Source: CAYFFV01 sp964342695
GTDB lineage: Bacteria; Acidobacteriota; Vicinamibacteria; Vicinamibacterales; UBA8438
DNA length: 64,000 nt
Assembly: GCA_964342695.1 (NCBI GenBank)
Contig: CAYFFV010000008.1
Span: 1 to 64,000, forward strand
Direction of reading: 5' to 3'
Shown: positions 51,872-61,312 of the stretch, in pieces
Layout: each line of letters starts with the position of its first letter
Numbering within the stretch: position 1 is the first letter of the stretch
Made by a program: the position numbers and the translations under genes
Notes under the pieces: model-generated
What the model was told of the DNA's origin: nothing
What the model saw: the letters and a program-made list of their open reading frames with translations, nothing else
Database searches by the model: none

Positions 51872-53419
51872 ATGGCTTCAAAAACTTATTCTTCGTCAGA
51901 TTTAAACAAATTTAACGCCGACCTCGATCTTGGATTACCTGGACAATATCCATTCACCAGAGGGATTTATGAGTCAATGTATCAAGGACGACTCTGGACA
52001 ATGCGTCAATATGCAGGATTTGGAACGGCGAGTGAGTCTAATAAACGTTATCGCTATCTTCTTAACCAGGGCGTAAGCGGTTTAAGTGTAGCCTTCGATC
52101 TTCCAACACAAATTGGATATGACTCGAACCATTCTCTATCTTCTGGTGAAGTTGGACGAGTCGGAGTCGCAATTGACTCCATCGAAGACATGGCCGATCT
52201 TTTTGATGAAATTCCTCTGGAGCGCGTTTCGACTTCGATGACGATTAACGCAACCGCAATCATTTTATTGGCACTATATGTAGCTGTCGCGAAACGCCAA
52301 GGAAGTAATATTAGAAAGCTTGCGGGGACGGTGCAAAACGACATTCTTAAGGAGTACGATGCACGTGGAACTTATATATATCCCCCACGAGCTTCTCTTC
52401 GCATCGTAACAGACATCTTCGCTTACTGTGACAGCGAACTACCCAGTTGGCATCCGATCTCTATAAGTGGTTATCACATACGAGAAGCTGGTTCAACAGC
52501 GGCGCAGGAAGTTGCGTTTACATTTGCACATGCCGTTGCTTATGTAAAAGCAGCGATGGATAGAGGATTAGACGTTAATTCTTTCGGCCGCCGCCTGTCC
52601 TTCTTTTTTAATGCACATAATAATTTTCTTGAAGAAATTGCAAAATTTCGCGCAGCCCGTCGTCTGTGGGCACGGATTATGCGTGACAAATTTGGCGCCA
52701 CTGAACCAAAAGCCCAGCAACTACGATTCCATACACAAACTGCGGGAAGCACACTGACCGCACAACAACCAGACAACAACGTCGTCAGGGTCGCTCTCCA
52801 AGCTTTAGGAGCAGTGCTTGGGGGTACACAGTCACTTCACTGTAACGGCCTTGACGAAGCGCTAGGCTTACCAACCGAGTCAGCCGCTCAAATTGCTCTC
52901 AGAACGCAGCAGATAATAGCGACAGAAACAGGGGTCGTAAAAACGGTTGACCCAGTCGGAGGCTCTTGGGCAATCGAAACGTTAACAACAAAAATTGAAA
53001 AAGAAGCCGAAAAATTAATTTCTGAAATTGATAATTTGGGTGGCGCCCTTCCAGCAATAGAAACGGGATTTATCCAACGTGAGATTCAAGAATCAGCCTA
53101 TCAATATCAGAAAGCAATAGATTCCGGACAATCTATTGTCGTCGGAGTAAACCAATATTCAACTCCTGATCCAACACCTTTAGAAACATTAAAAATCGAC
53201 CCAAATCTTGAAAGCGAACAAATAAATCGGCTCAATAAGATGAAAGCTTCACGAGATGAATTAGCCTGTGAAAATCAACTCAAAGCAGTTGAAGAGGCAG
53301 CGAAAAATGAAAGCAATCTTGTGCAACCGATTATTAGTGCTGTTGAAGCTCATGCAACTGTAGGTGAGGTGGCTGATGTGTTGCGTAAAGTATTTGGGGA
53401 ATATACCGAACAAAACTGA
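51872..53419 (+). CDS. Methylmalonyl-CoA mutase, large subunit catalytic domain
   Basis: The 515-residue protein is the substrate-binding barrel of a B12-dependent acyl-CoA mutase. Substrate residues typical of methylmalonyl-CoA mutase are seen: Tyr47 in RQYAGFG and Arg165 in ARGTYIYPP (isobutyryl-CoA mutase has Phe and Gln there), and His202 in SGYHIREAGSTAAQE. The C-terminal B12-binding domain with DxHxxG is absent, so a separate small subunit must be encoded elsewhere. The N-terminal extension found in many family members is shortened. The B12 importer at 7721 would supply the cofactor. It stands alone in its transcript. Confidence 0.93.
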   Translation: MASKTYSSSDLNKFNADLDLGLPGQYPFTRGIYESMYQGRLWTMRQYAGFGTASESNKRYRYLLNQGVSGLSVAFDLPTQIGYDSNHSLSSGEVGRVGVAIDSIEDMADLFDEIPLERVSTSMTINATAIILLALYVAVAKRQGSNIRKLAGTVQNDILKEYDARGTYIYPPRASLRIVTDIFAYCDSELPSWHPISISGYHIREAGSTAAQEVAFTFAHAVAYVKAAMDRGLDVNSFGRRLSFFFNAHNNFLEEIAKFRAARRLWARIMRDKFGATEPKAQQLRFHTQTAGSTLTAQQPDNNVVRVALQALGAVLGGTQSLHCNGLDEALGLPTESAAQIALRTQQIIATETGVVKTVDPVGGSWAIETLTTKIEKEAEKLISEIDNLGGALPAIETGFIQREIQESAYQYQKAIDSGQSIVVGVNQYSTPDPTPLETLKIDPNLESEQINRLNKMKASRDELACENQLKAVEEAAKNESNLVQPIISAVEAHATVGEVADVLRKVFGEYTEQN

Positions 53420-53422
53420 CAA

Positions 53423-54127
53423 TCAGCTATGAATACTCTCTTTTTCGTCCCCTCGTAAATCTTTCTCTACCTTGCCATCTCGAACTTGAACAACCCGTTC
53501 CGCATGCATAGCGACATCGGCCTCGTGCGTAATGAGAACTATAGTATTCCCAGCACCATGAAGACGTTCAAATAACTTTATGATTTCATCACCCGTCTTA
53601 GTATCAAGATTGCCAGTTGGCTCATCTGCTAATAAAAGTGAAGGAGAGTTTACAAGCGCTCTAGCGATAGCAACGCGCTGCCGTTGACCACCTGAGAGTT
53701 CATTTGGACGATGAGACATCCTATCCCCTAATTCGACCATCTCCAACACTTCCACCGCGCGACTTTGACGTTGACGTCCGGCCATTCCAGCATAAATTAA
53801 AGGAAGTTCAACATTTTGGAGAGCGGTCGCGCGAGGAAGCAAGTTAAAGGTCTGGAAAACGAACCCAATCTCTTCATTCCGAATTCGAGCAAGCTCGTCA
53901 TCATTCATCTCATTGACAGCCTTACCGTTAAGACAATAACTGCCACGTGTTGCCGTATCTAAACAACCTATCAGATTCATTAATGTAGATTTCCCTGACC
54001 CAGAAGGACCCATAATCGCTACATATTCACCACGATCTATAGTAAGAGATACATCTTGCAAAGCATGTATCTTCTCCTCACCCATTAAATAGGTTTTCCA
54101 CAGACCTATTGTCTCTATCAGAGCCAT
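53423..54127 (-). CDS. ABC transporter ATP-binding protein, LolD/MacB type
   Basis: The 234-residue ATPase resembles the LolD/MacB group that drives lipoprotein release or efflux. Walker A is GPSGSGKST (about 40-48), the signature LSGGQRQRVAIARAL is near 142-156, and Walker B LLLADEPTGNLD near 163-174 has the NLD ending typical of this group. No permease gene flanks it; the next 190 bases upstream hold no gene, so its partner must be elsewhere. The C terminus is charged. It ends three bases from the mutase stop. Confidence 0.9.
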   Translation of the reverse strand: MALIETIGLWKTYLMGEEKIHALQDVSLTIDRGEYVAIMGPSGSGKSTLMNLIGCLDTATRGSYCLNGKAVNEMNDDELARIRNEEIGFVFQTFNLLPRATALQNVELPLIYAGMAGRQRQSRAVEVLEMVELGDRMSHRPNELSGGQRQRVAIARALVNSPSLLLADEPTGNLDTKTGDEIIKLFERLHGAGNTIVLITHEADVAMHAERVVQVRDGKVEKDLRGDEKESIHS

Positions 54128-54320
54128 TGTCTTAATTGTACAAATTGATTTAATGCTCCACCGAAAGCCACCACACTACCGTAGAAATCTTGTTCAAGAC
54201 TATCAAGCGAAAATTTGATTTCTCAAAATCACCACTGCGCCCCGATCGAGAAAACTATTTACGAACGAGAATGGCCGGGTAAAACAATACCAAAACACTT
54301 AACAAGCCTGAAGTCACTTA

Positions 54321-55652
54321 TTAGTCGTAGTACTCAAGGCCAAGATGAGTAATGAGATCTTCACCTCGCAGGTACCTCAAAGTGTTTTTCAGTTTCATGA
54401 GCTGAATAAACAGATCGTGTTCAGGGTAAACATCTGGAGAATGAATGGGACTTTTAAAGTAAAAAGAAAGCCATTCTTGGACGCCAGACATATCTGCTCG
54501 TTTTGCAAGATCGAGAAACAAAACAAGATCAAGAACAATTGGTGCCGCAAGTACACTGTCACGGCATAAAAAATTAATCTTTAGCTGCATTGGATAGCCA
54601 AGCCAGCCGACCAAATCAATGTTATCCCAGCCTTCTTTGTTATCTCCGCGGGGAGGATAGTAGTTTATTCGCACTACATGATGCAGATCGCTATAGAGAG
54701 AAGGGTACAAATCTGGCTGCAAAATATAATCTAAAACAGATTTTTTACTCTCTTCTTTAGTTTTAAAGGATTCTGGATCATCTAAAACCTCACCGTCACG
54801 ATTTCCAAGAATGTTTGTAGAATACCAACCAGAAACACCTAAGAGTCTCGCCTTAAGCCCTGGCGCCATAATAGTTTTGATTAGGGTCTGACCAGTCTTG
54901 AGATCCTTGCCTGCTAGAGGCGCGTTCGTCTTCGCTGCCAACTCCGTCAAAGCCGGTATGTCGGCACTTAGATTAGGAGCGGCGTTAGCGTAAGGAATTC
55001 CTTCCTTAATAGCTGCATACGCGTAAATCATACTTGACGCAATTACTGGATCAGATGCCTCCAACCCCTTTTCAAAAGCGTCAAGCGATTGATGGACAGG
55101 TTTGGGCTCCAAGAAAATCTCTGTACTTCCACACCACACCATTACAAGGCGATCCAGCTGGTGCTTTTCTTTGAAAGTACGAATGTCTTGTATGACTTGC
55201 TCAGCTAACGCCTTTTTATTTTTACCTTTTTTAATGTTTGGGCCATTCAACCGCTTAACATACTGTTGATCAAAAACCGCTGGCCAAGGCTCAATGGCCT
55301 CTAATTCTGGACGTACCTTTTCAAGCATTTCAGCTTCTAGTACTCCAGCTGTCTTCGCAGCCGCATAACAATTTTCCTCAAAGATATCCCAACCACCAAA
55401 AACGAGATCATCTAATGAAGCCAGCGGGACAAAGTCACGAATCAGAGGAGAACGCCCCTCAGTTCTTTTTCCGAGTCGAATTGTTCCCATTTGAGTCAAA
55501 GAACCTGTTGGATCTGCCAAGTTCTTACGAAGTGCATAAACACCAGCAATAAAAGTAGTACTAACGGCGCCCAGTCCAACCAAGAGAACACCGAGGCGAC
55601 CATTAGGATTGATAATTTCTTTAGGGCTTTTCACGGATGGAGAATATATCAT
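54321..55652 (-). CDS. ino1: Inositol-3-phosphate synthase
   Basis: The 443-residue protein is a myo-inositol-1-phosphate synthase, which cyclises glucose 6-phosphate using NAD. GRLGVLLVGLGAVSTTFIAG near 17-36 is the NAD site. The catalytic core has NYYPPRGDNKEGWDNIDLVG near 332 and LKINFLCRDSVLAAPIVLDL near 360-379, both family hallmarks. It probably makes inositol for phosphatidylinositol lipids or solutes. Its start codon is divergent from a methyltransferase-like gene, with 50 bases between the preferred starts. Confidence 0.95.
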   Translation of the reverse strand: MIYSPSVKSPKEIINPNGRLGVLLVGLGAVSTTFIAGVYALRKNLADPTGSLTQMGTIRLGKRTEGRSPLIRDFVPLASLDDLVFGGWDIFEENCYAAAKTAGVLEAEMLEKVRPELEAIEPWPAVFDQQYVKRLNGPNIKKGKNKKALAEQVIQDIRTFKEKHQLDRLVMVWCGSTEIFLEPKPVHQSLDAFEKGLEASDPVIASSMIYAYAAIKEGIPYANAAPNLSADIPALTELAAKTNAPLAGKDLKTGQTLIKTIMAPGLKARLLGVSGWYSTNILGNRDGEVLDDPESFKTKEESKKSVLDYILQPDLYPSLYSDLHHVVRINYYPPRGDNKEGWDNIDLVGWLGYPMQLKINFLCRDSVLAAPIVLDLVLFLDLAKRADMSGVQEWLSFYFKSPIHSPDVYPEHDLFIQLMKLKNTLRYLRGEDLITHLGLEYYD

Positions 55653-55702
55653 TTAGTTCCTTCGCAACACTTTTCTGTTGCGAATATGTAAATTATTTTT
55701 CT

Positions 55703-56266
55703 ATGAAACTACTAACTTTTCTTAAAAAGAGCCGCCCGAAAGAACTTGAGCGAACAATGGCTGGTATCAAGATCGGCGCAAGCGTGTTACAAATCGACGG
55801 AAAGGACAAAACTTTAGCAACGGCCCTAGCTTCATCTGTTGGGCTGAGTGGTGAATTCTTTGTTGTTGCTCAAGATTCACAGCAATTGGAGTCAATCAAC
55901 CGTGCTGCGGCAAGCGCAGGTGTCTTAGTGGAAACCAAGATCAGTCAATTCACCTCACTACCTTACGAAAATTTCTCCATGGATCTCGTCGTGATTAAAG
56001 ACATTCTTGGACAACTGAAACAAAACGACCGGGTGCTACTTCTCCAAGAGGTGCACCGGATACTGAAAATAGGCGCTCGATGTCTTGTTATCGAACCATC
56101 ATTACGTGGTGGTTTGGGCGCACTGTTCTCACAACAATCACTAGACAAACAATACTTTCGGAACGGAGCCAAATTCTTTCTCAGATCAGAAGGTTTTAGA
56201 GGAGTCCGCGTGCTTACAGAAAGAGATGGACAAATTTTTACCGAAGCAACAAGAACCGAAGAATAA
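55703..56266 (+). CDS. Degenerate class I methyltransferase-like protein
   Basis: From the ATG at 55703 the protein has 187 residues with a Rossmann-like alternation and the EVHRILKIGARCLVIEPS segment typical of class I SAM methyltransferases. The SAM-binding loop, however, reads QIDGKDKTLATALA instead of the usual GxGxG, so it may bind SAM poorly or have lost catalysis. A longer start at 55637 would overlap the ino1 start and is less likely. It lies between ino1 and polA and may belong to either unit. Confidence 0.7.
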   Translation: MKLLTFLKKSRPKELERTMAGIKIGASVLQIDGKDKTLATALASSVGLSGEFFVVAQDSQQLESINRAAASAGVLVETKISQFTSLPYENFSMDLVVIKDILGQLKQNDRVLLLQEVHRILKIGARCLVIEPSLRGGLGALFSQQSLDKQYFRNGAKFFLRSEGFRGVRVLTERDGQIFTEATRTEE

Positions 56267-56398
56267 TTTTACTTTCATTTCATTACACAAAATCGACCGA
56301 CTAAAATCAGTGCCTAGATTGAAGAAACAACGGTTCACTAACTTAAGTTTTAATTTCTTTATTTATTTTCTTCTCTCAGTGATACAATTTTCGATTCT

Positions 56399-59077
56399 AT
56401 GACCATCTCGTCCGGCCGTCTATTTCTGATCGACGGCAGTTCTCAGATGTATCGCGCATATCACGCGATTCAAAGTCTCACAAATACACAGGGAAAACCT
56501 ACTAACGCTGTTTACGGCTTCGTGTCCATGCTTAGAAAACTACTCGAAGACCATCAGCCCGATTTCATTGCCGCGGCCTTCGACCTACCAGGACCAACTT
56601 TTAGAAACGAACTCGACTCCACCTATAAAGCGAACCGGGGCCCCATGCCCCCAGACCTTGCAGAACAGATTCCTTGGATTCACGAAGCATGTGAATCGTT
56701 GGGGGTTCCAGTCATTACTCTGAAGAAATACGAAGCAGATGATGTGATTGGCACACTGGCGATGCAAGCAAATGCGGATGGTCTAGAAGTAATTATAGTT
56801 TCCGGAGATAAAGATTTTTTTCAGCTTGTTGGAAACAGTGTGACCGTTTTTAATCCGAAGGAATCAGGATCTTGGTTTCGCCCCTCAGATGTGAAGAAAA
56901 AATTTGGCGTCGCACCAAATCAAGTGATCGACGTACTCGCACTTATGGGCGACTCTTCCGACAACGTGAAAGGTGTTCCGGGAATCGGTGCAAAGGGTGC
57001 GCGAGACTTAATTAATGATTTCGGTTCACTTGATGAAATCTTGAATAAAATACCGCACGTAAAAAAGAACGCGCACCGTAACGCGCTCATTCAACACAAG
57101 GACGAAGCCCTACATAGTCGCACCTTAGTTACCATAAAAACCGATGCCCCCGTGACATTTGACACGGAAGATCTGCAATATAAAGGACCAGACAGAAAAC
57201 GCTGTTTTGATCTTTTTTCTCTGTTGGGCTTTAAAAGTTTAACGACAGCATATTCCCCTTCAAAAGTTTCCTCAAAGACCGATTATCAAGTGATCAACTC
57301 TCTGCCCGATCTTGAAAAACTTATTCGTGTGGCCAAAAATTCTGATCGGTACAGCCTGCACGTTATTGCTGACAAAACTCAAGCGAAAGAGATCTATCCA
57401 GTAGGATTGGCAATTTCTCTTAGAAAAGGTCACGGCCGTTACATACCACTCAATTTGAATAAGGTTGGTACAAAAAGTGCAGTTTCTAACGAAAAACTAA
57501 TAGATCTTTTATCACCACTCCTAGCTGACAATTCGATACAAAAAACTGGGCACGACCTCAAATTTCTCAATTCAGCCTTATCACGCCACGGAGCGAGGAT
57601 ATCGGATTCTGATATTGACACGATGATTGTCAGTTATTTGTTAGATTCCACTCGAACAAACCACGACCTTGAAGCACTCGCACTGGAAATACTCGGACAT
57701 AAAATAATCTCCACTGAAGATCTTTTGGGCCGCGGTAAAAAGGCTGGCACCTTTCAGGACCTACAAATTCCTGCCATCACGAAATACGCTTGTGAATGCA
57801 GCGACCTAGTGCTTCAACTTGGAGAAACTCTTTACACTTCACTTGTTAGTGAATCTTTAGAAGATTTATATCGAAATATAGAGCTACCTCTGATTCCCAT
57901 TCTCGGAACCATGGAAAGTTTTGGTATCGGCATTAATACAACCGATCTGGCTGAGATGTCCACTCATCTCGAACAAGAACTCTCGTTATTGCAGGGAGAC
58001 ATTTACAAGTTGGCCGGCAGCGAATTCAATATAAATTCACCAAAACAGCTATCAAAAGTATTGTTTGAAGATCTCAATCTTACTCCAACGAAACGTACGG
58101 GAAAAACCCGCGTGGCATCAACTGCGATCGGAGTGCTAGAGGAACTCGCACTGACTAATGCAATCCCACGGAAAGTACTTGTTTGGCGAAGTCTTCAAAA
58201 ACTTAAGGGAACATACATAGATGCGCTACCAAAAATGGTAAACAGCAACACGTCCAGAGTCCATACATCATTTAATCAAACTGTCACTGCGACAGGGCGG
58301 TTAAGCAGCAGCGAACCAAATCTACAAAACATTCCGATCCGAACAAAGATCGGACGCCAAATCAGAAGTGCCTTTGTTGCACCCCCTGAATCTATGCTGA
58401 TTTCTGCTGACTATTCGCAGATTGAATTGCGAGTTCTTGCTCACCTTTCACAAGACGCCAATTTGATTGCGGCATTCAAGAGAAACGAGGATATTCATAC
58501 TCAGACAGCACTTAAGATTTTTGGAACTAACAGTATTCTAGAAGCTCATGAACTTCGGCGGCGAGCCAAAATGGTCAATTACGCTCTCCTCTATGGAAAA
58601 ACGGCTTTTACACTTGCAAAAGATATCGGCGTTACCCAAAAGTCTGCTCAAAAATTTATTGATGCGTATTTTGACGAATTTCCAAACGTGCGTTCATACA
58701 TTGACCACACTCTTATTGAAGCTCGTAAACATGGTTTTGTTCAAACAATGTATGGACGAAAGAGAAAAGTACCTGAACTGACAAGTAAACATGGACAAAT
58801 TCGGGCGGCTGCGGAACGAGTGGCCGTTAACATGCCAATTCAAGGAACAGCAGCAGATATTTTAAAAATGGCGATGATCGATATTCATAAGAAACTTCCC
58901 AAAAGCTCGATCATGATTCTTACGGTGCACGACGAGTTACTTTTCGAAGTGCCAAAAACAGCGTCAGACACCGTGACTGCTCTCGTTAAAGAACGGATGG
59001 AACAAGTGGTATCCTTAGATGTACCCTTGATTGTCGATATCGGTGCGGGAAACAACTGGAAAGACGCGAAAAGCTAA
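56399..59077 (+). CDS. polA: DNA polymerase I
   Basis: The 892-residue protein is a family A polymerase with an N-terminal 5' nuclease domain (DGSSQMYRAYHAIQ, then SGDKDFFQL and GDSSDNVKGVPGIG). The 3'-5' exonuclease-like domain lacks the DxE of motif I near 314-325 (LHVIADK in place), though later acidic residues (SDIDTM, CSDLVLQL) remain, so proofreading is doubtful. The polymerase domain has DYSQIELRVLAHLS and the O helix RRRAKMVNYALLYG, where Tyr728 replaces the common Phe. VHDELLFEV near 847 is the last catalytic motif. It acts in repair and Okazaki maturation. pcnB follows by 30 bases. Confidence 0.97.
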   Translation: MTISSGRLFLIDGSSQMYRAYHAIQSLTNTQGKPTNAVYGFVSMLRKLLEDHQPDFIAAAFDLPGPTFRNELDSTYKANRGPMPPDLAEQIPWIHEACESLGVPVITLKKYEADDVIGTLAMQANADGLEVIIVSGDKDFFQLVGNSVTVFNPKESGSWFRPSDVKKKFGVAPNQVIDVLALMGDSSDNVKGVPGIGAKGARDLINDFGSLDEILNKIPHVKKNAHRNALIQHKDEALHSRTLVTIKTDAPVTFDTEDLQYKGPDRKRCFDLFSLLGFKSLTTAYSPSKVSSKTDYQVINSLPDLEKLIRVAKNSDRYSLHVIADKTQAKEIYPVGLAISLRKGHGRYIPLNLNKVGTKSAVSNEKLIDLLSPLLADNSIQKTGHDLKFLNSALSRHGARISDSDIDTMIVSYLLDSTRTNHDLEALALEILGHKIISTEDLLGRGKKAGTFQDLQIPAITKYACECSDLVLQLGETLYTSLVSESLEDLYRNIELPLIPILGTMESFGIGINTTDLAEMSTHLEQELSLLQGDIYKLAGSEFNINSPKQLSKVLFEDLNLTPTKRTGKTRVASTAIGVLEELALTNAIPRKVLVWRSLQKLKGTYIDALPKMVNSNTSRVHTSFNQTVTATGRLSSSEPNLQNIPIRTKIGRQIRSAFVAPPESMLISADYSQIELRVLAHLSQDANLIAAFKRNEDIHTQTALKIFGTNSILEAHELRRRAKMVNYALLYGKTAFTLAKDIGVTQKSAQKFIDAYFDEFPNVRSYIDHTLIEARKHGFVQTMYGRKRKVPELTSKHGQIRAAAERVAVNMPIQGTAADILKMAMIDIHKKLPKSSIMILTVHDELLFEVPKTASDTVTALVKERMEQVVSLDVPLIVDIGAGNNWKDAKS

Positions 59078-59107
59078 AGATATCATTCCTACCGTATAAT
59101 CCTGGTA

Positions 59108-60385
59108 TTGGTTGAACCGCTGGTTGTTCCTCGTTCCGCACATTCAATTTCACGAAGGGCCATCGATCCTGACGCCCTCAAGGTATTGCATCGACTTCGT
59201 AAGCACAAGCACACCGCGTACTTGGTGGGTGGGAGCGTGCGAGATCTTCTCGTCGACAGACATCCCAAAGATTTTGATATAGGAACGTCAGCACACCCTC
59301 ACGAAATAAAAAAAATTTTTAAAAATTGCTGGATTATTGGTCGCCGATTTCGACTCGCTCACATTAAATTCGGGCCGAAGACCATTGAAGTGGCAACTTT
59401 TCGCCGACAACAAACTTCAGATGACATCCCCCATGCAGAAACCGAGCGTAGGAATATCCCGATTGCAGTAAAAGCAGTTTCCCTAGAATCTGAAACAAAA
59501 AAACGCCCCGTCATCAGGGACAACAATTTCGGTAGTGCAGAAGAAGACGCTTTTCGAAGAGATTTCACCGTTAACGGACTTTTTTACGACGTCGCGACCT
59601 TGTCTGTTATTGATTACGTTGGCGGGTTGACCGATCTTCGTAATCGCCTAATCCGTTCAATAGGTGACCCCAACGAGCGGTTTATCGAAGATCCTGTGCG
59701 CATGGTTCGGGCTATCTCGTTTGCGGCCCGTCTAGATTTCAGACTTGATCTTCCGATTCGCAAGGCCATCGAACGCCATAAGCAGGAAATCACCAAAGCC
59801 TCTCCAGCACGAATGACCGAGGAACTATATAAAATCCTGCGTAGCGGTGTATCCACTGCAACATACAAGCTAATGCTCAAGCTCGGTTTACTTGAATGCA
59901 TCGCTCCAGAACTCGCCAACGGTGTCTCAAAACAAATGTGGAAATCACTGCAAGCTCTTGACAAATTCAGAAATAGATTTAGATCTTGCCCGTCGAGTTT
60001 AACCAATGCAATCTTGTTAGGTAGTCTCTTGAATCCGGTTAAACAGATCGACTTGAGACCGAAAAAGCAACGAGATGAACGGGAGGCTGGGGTTTCAATT
60101 GGACAACTACCCGTGGCAAAAAAAGACGTCGAGCGTTTACGTCAACTCCTTCTTCTGCAACCAAGACTACTTAAGAGTGAGCTTCCATCAAGAGTGCAAA
60201 AAAGACTCATGCACCGCAGTGCCTTTCAAGAAGCCCTGTCATGGATGACGATTCACACAAAAGCTAAAGACGCCTTAGATCGATGGGAAACGCTCGTCGC
60301 TAAACACGGGATACCCACTAAAAAAAAGATTGTTCGGCGACGTCGAAAACGTCCGCGAAATAAAATTCTTGAAATTACTAGTTGA
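59108..60385 (+). CDS. pcnB: Poly(A) polymerase I / CCA-adding enzyme family
   Basis: The 425-residue protein is a class II nucleotidyltransferase. The catalytic GGSVRDLL and DFDIGTSA motifs are near 42-61. GRRFRLAHIKFG near 78-89 is the PcnB-type signature. RRDFTVNGLFYDV near 149-161 and RFIEDPVRMVRAISFAARLDF near 193-213 follow. The C-terminal tail ends in a basic run (KKKIVRRRRKRPRNK) as in PcnB. The start is a TTG at 59108; no ATG exists in the N-terminal part, and upstream codons run back to the polA stop. CCA-adding function is less likely but possible; at least the tRNA at 386 already encodes its CCA. Confidence 0.85.
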   Translation: MVEPLVVPRSAHSISRRAIDPDALKVLHRLRKHKHTAYLVGGSVRDLLVDRHPKDFDIGTSAHPHEIKKIFKNCWIIGRRFRLAHIKFGPKTIEVATFRRQQTSDDIPHAETERRNIPIAVKAVSLESETKKRPVIRDNNFGSAEEDAFRRDFTVNGLFYDVATLSVIDYVGGLTDLRNRLIRSIGDPNERFIEDPVRMVRAISFAARLDFRLDLPIRKAIERHKQEITKASPARMTEELYKILRSGVSTATYKLMLKLGLLECIAPELANGVSKQMWKSLQALDKFRNRFRSCPSSLTNAILLGSLLNPVKQIDLRPKKQRDEREAGVSIGQLPVAKKDVERLRQLLLLQPRLLKSELPSRVQKRLMHRSAFQEALSWMTIHTKAKDALDRWETLVAKHGIPTKKKIVRRRRKRPRNKILEITS

Positions 60386-60413
60386 ACATTAGAACTTTTC
60401 TATGTGGAACTCG

Positions 60414-61265
60414 CTATCCACCTAGAAGTGCTTCCGTAATTTGTACGAACGACATTACAAAACCCAAAAACGTCAGAATAATTAAAATTAGTGTTGTCAG
60501 TAAAATTGGTGTGCCTTCGCGTTCTTCGTCGATGAATCCCATGAAATAGGCGGCGGACCATCCCCCCACAAATCCGCCAAAATGAGCCCAGTTGTTAACC
60601 CCGCGCATAATAAACCCCAGAACAAAAAGAATGATTGCCCACTGCCACAACTGACGTTCCATCGTGGAGACCCCTCTTCTACGGCCATAGACGATCAGCG
60701 CTGCCAGAAGGCCAAAAATTCCACCAGAGGCTCCAATGGTTGGACTGGCAAAACCAAAATTTGAGAGAGCACTCATAACATTGGAAAATAAGAATCCAGT
60801 AACTCCAGCCACATTGAATAAAACAAATGTTCTGGCTGGTCCAAAGACCTCAGTGCTCACAGGTGCCAAGTTTCGTACCCACATCATGTTAAATAAGATG
60901 TGCAACAATCCACCGTGTAAATAATTTGCCGTGAGTAAGGTCCACCACCATCCTTCACTCCACGCCACACCACCAGTCATACCAAGCTGATATAGAGCTC
61001 TGCTACCAGGCGACAAGATAGAAAACAGACCACCACCTGAAAAGATAGCCTCTGGTTGTAATAACAATGAAACCGCAAACATCGTCACACAGGTCATCAG
61101 AATCAACGACACCAAATCCAAACGTCGTCCGAACAATCCTTGGATGAACGGTGCCCATCCGAATAAACCAGGTCGCCATGCTTCGCAGTAAGGACACTTG
61201 TCCTCATTGATGCCAACAAGTTTCCCGCATGAGCCACAAACGACCGATCCCTGTGTCTGTCTCAC
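60414..61265 (-). CDS. Rhomboid intramembrane serine protease with zinc ribbon
   Basis: The 283-residue protein has an N-terminal zinc ribbon (CGSC and CPYC, residues 10-30) and then a rhomboid fold with six or more membrane helices. The catalytic serine is in GASGGIFGLLAAL near 178-190, and the histidine in NNWAHFGGFVGG near 228-239. HILFNMMWVRNLAP near 122-135 is the conserved oxyanion-side loop. It cuts membrane proteins within their helices. The zinc ribbon may recruit substrates. It converges with pcnB and follows the desaturase gene by 47 bases but in reading order precedes nothing known. Confidence 0.92.
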   Translation of the reverse strand: MRQTQGSVVCGSCGKLVGINEDKCPYCEAWRPGLFGWAPFIQGLFGRRLDLVSLILMTCVTMFAVSLLLQPEAIFSGGGLFSILSPGSRALYQLGMTGGVAWSEGWWWTLLTANYLHGGLLHILFNMMWVRNLAPVSTEVFGPARTFVLFNVAGVTGFLFSNVMSALSNFGFASPTIGASGGIFGLLAALIVYGRRRGVSTMERQLWQWAIILFVLGFIMRGVNNWAHFGGFVGGWSAAYFMGFIDEEREGTPILLTTLILIILTFLGFVMSFVQITEALLGG

Positions 61266-61312
61266 ATCTAGGAGAGTATTTTTGAGAGAAAGCGAAAGTA
61301 TTTTAAAACTGC

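Noticed and set aside
55637..55702. Extended start for the methyltransferase-like gene
   Set aside because: It overlaps the start of ino1, and the extra residues look unrelated to the fold.
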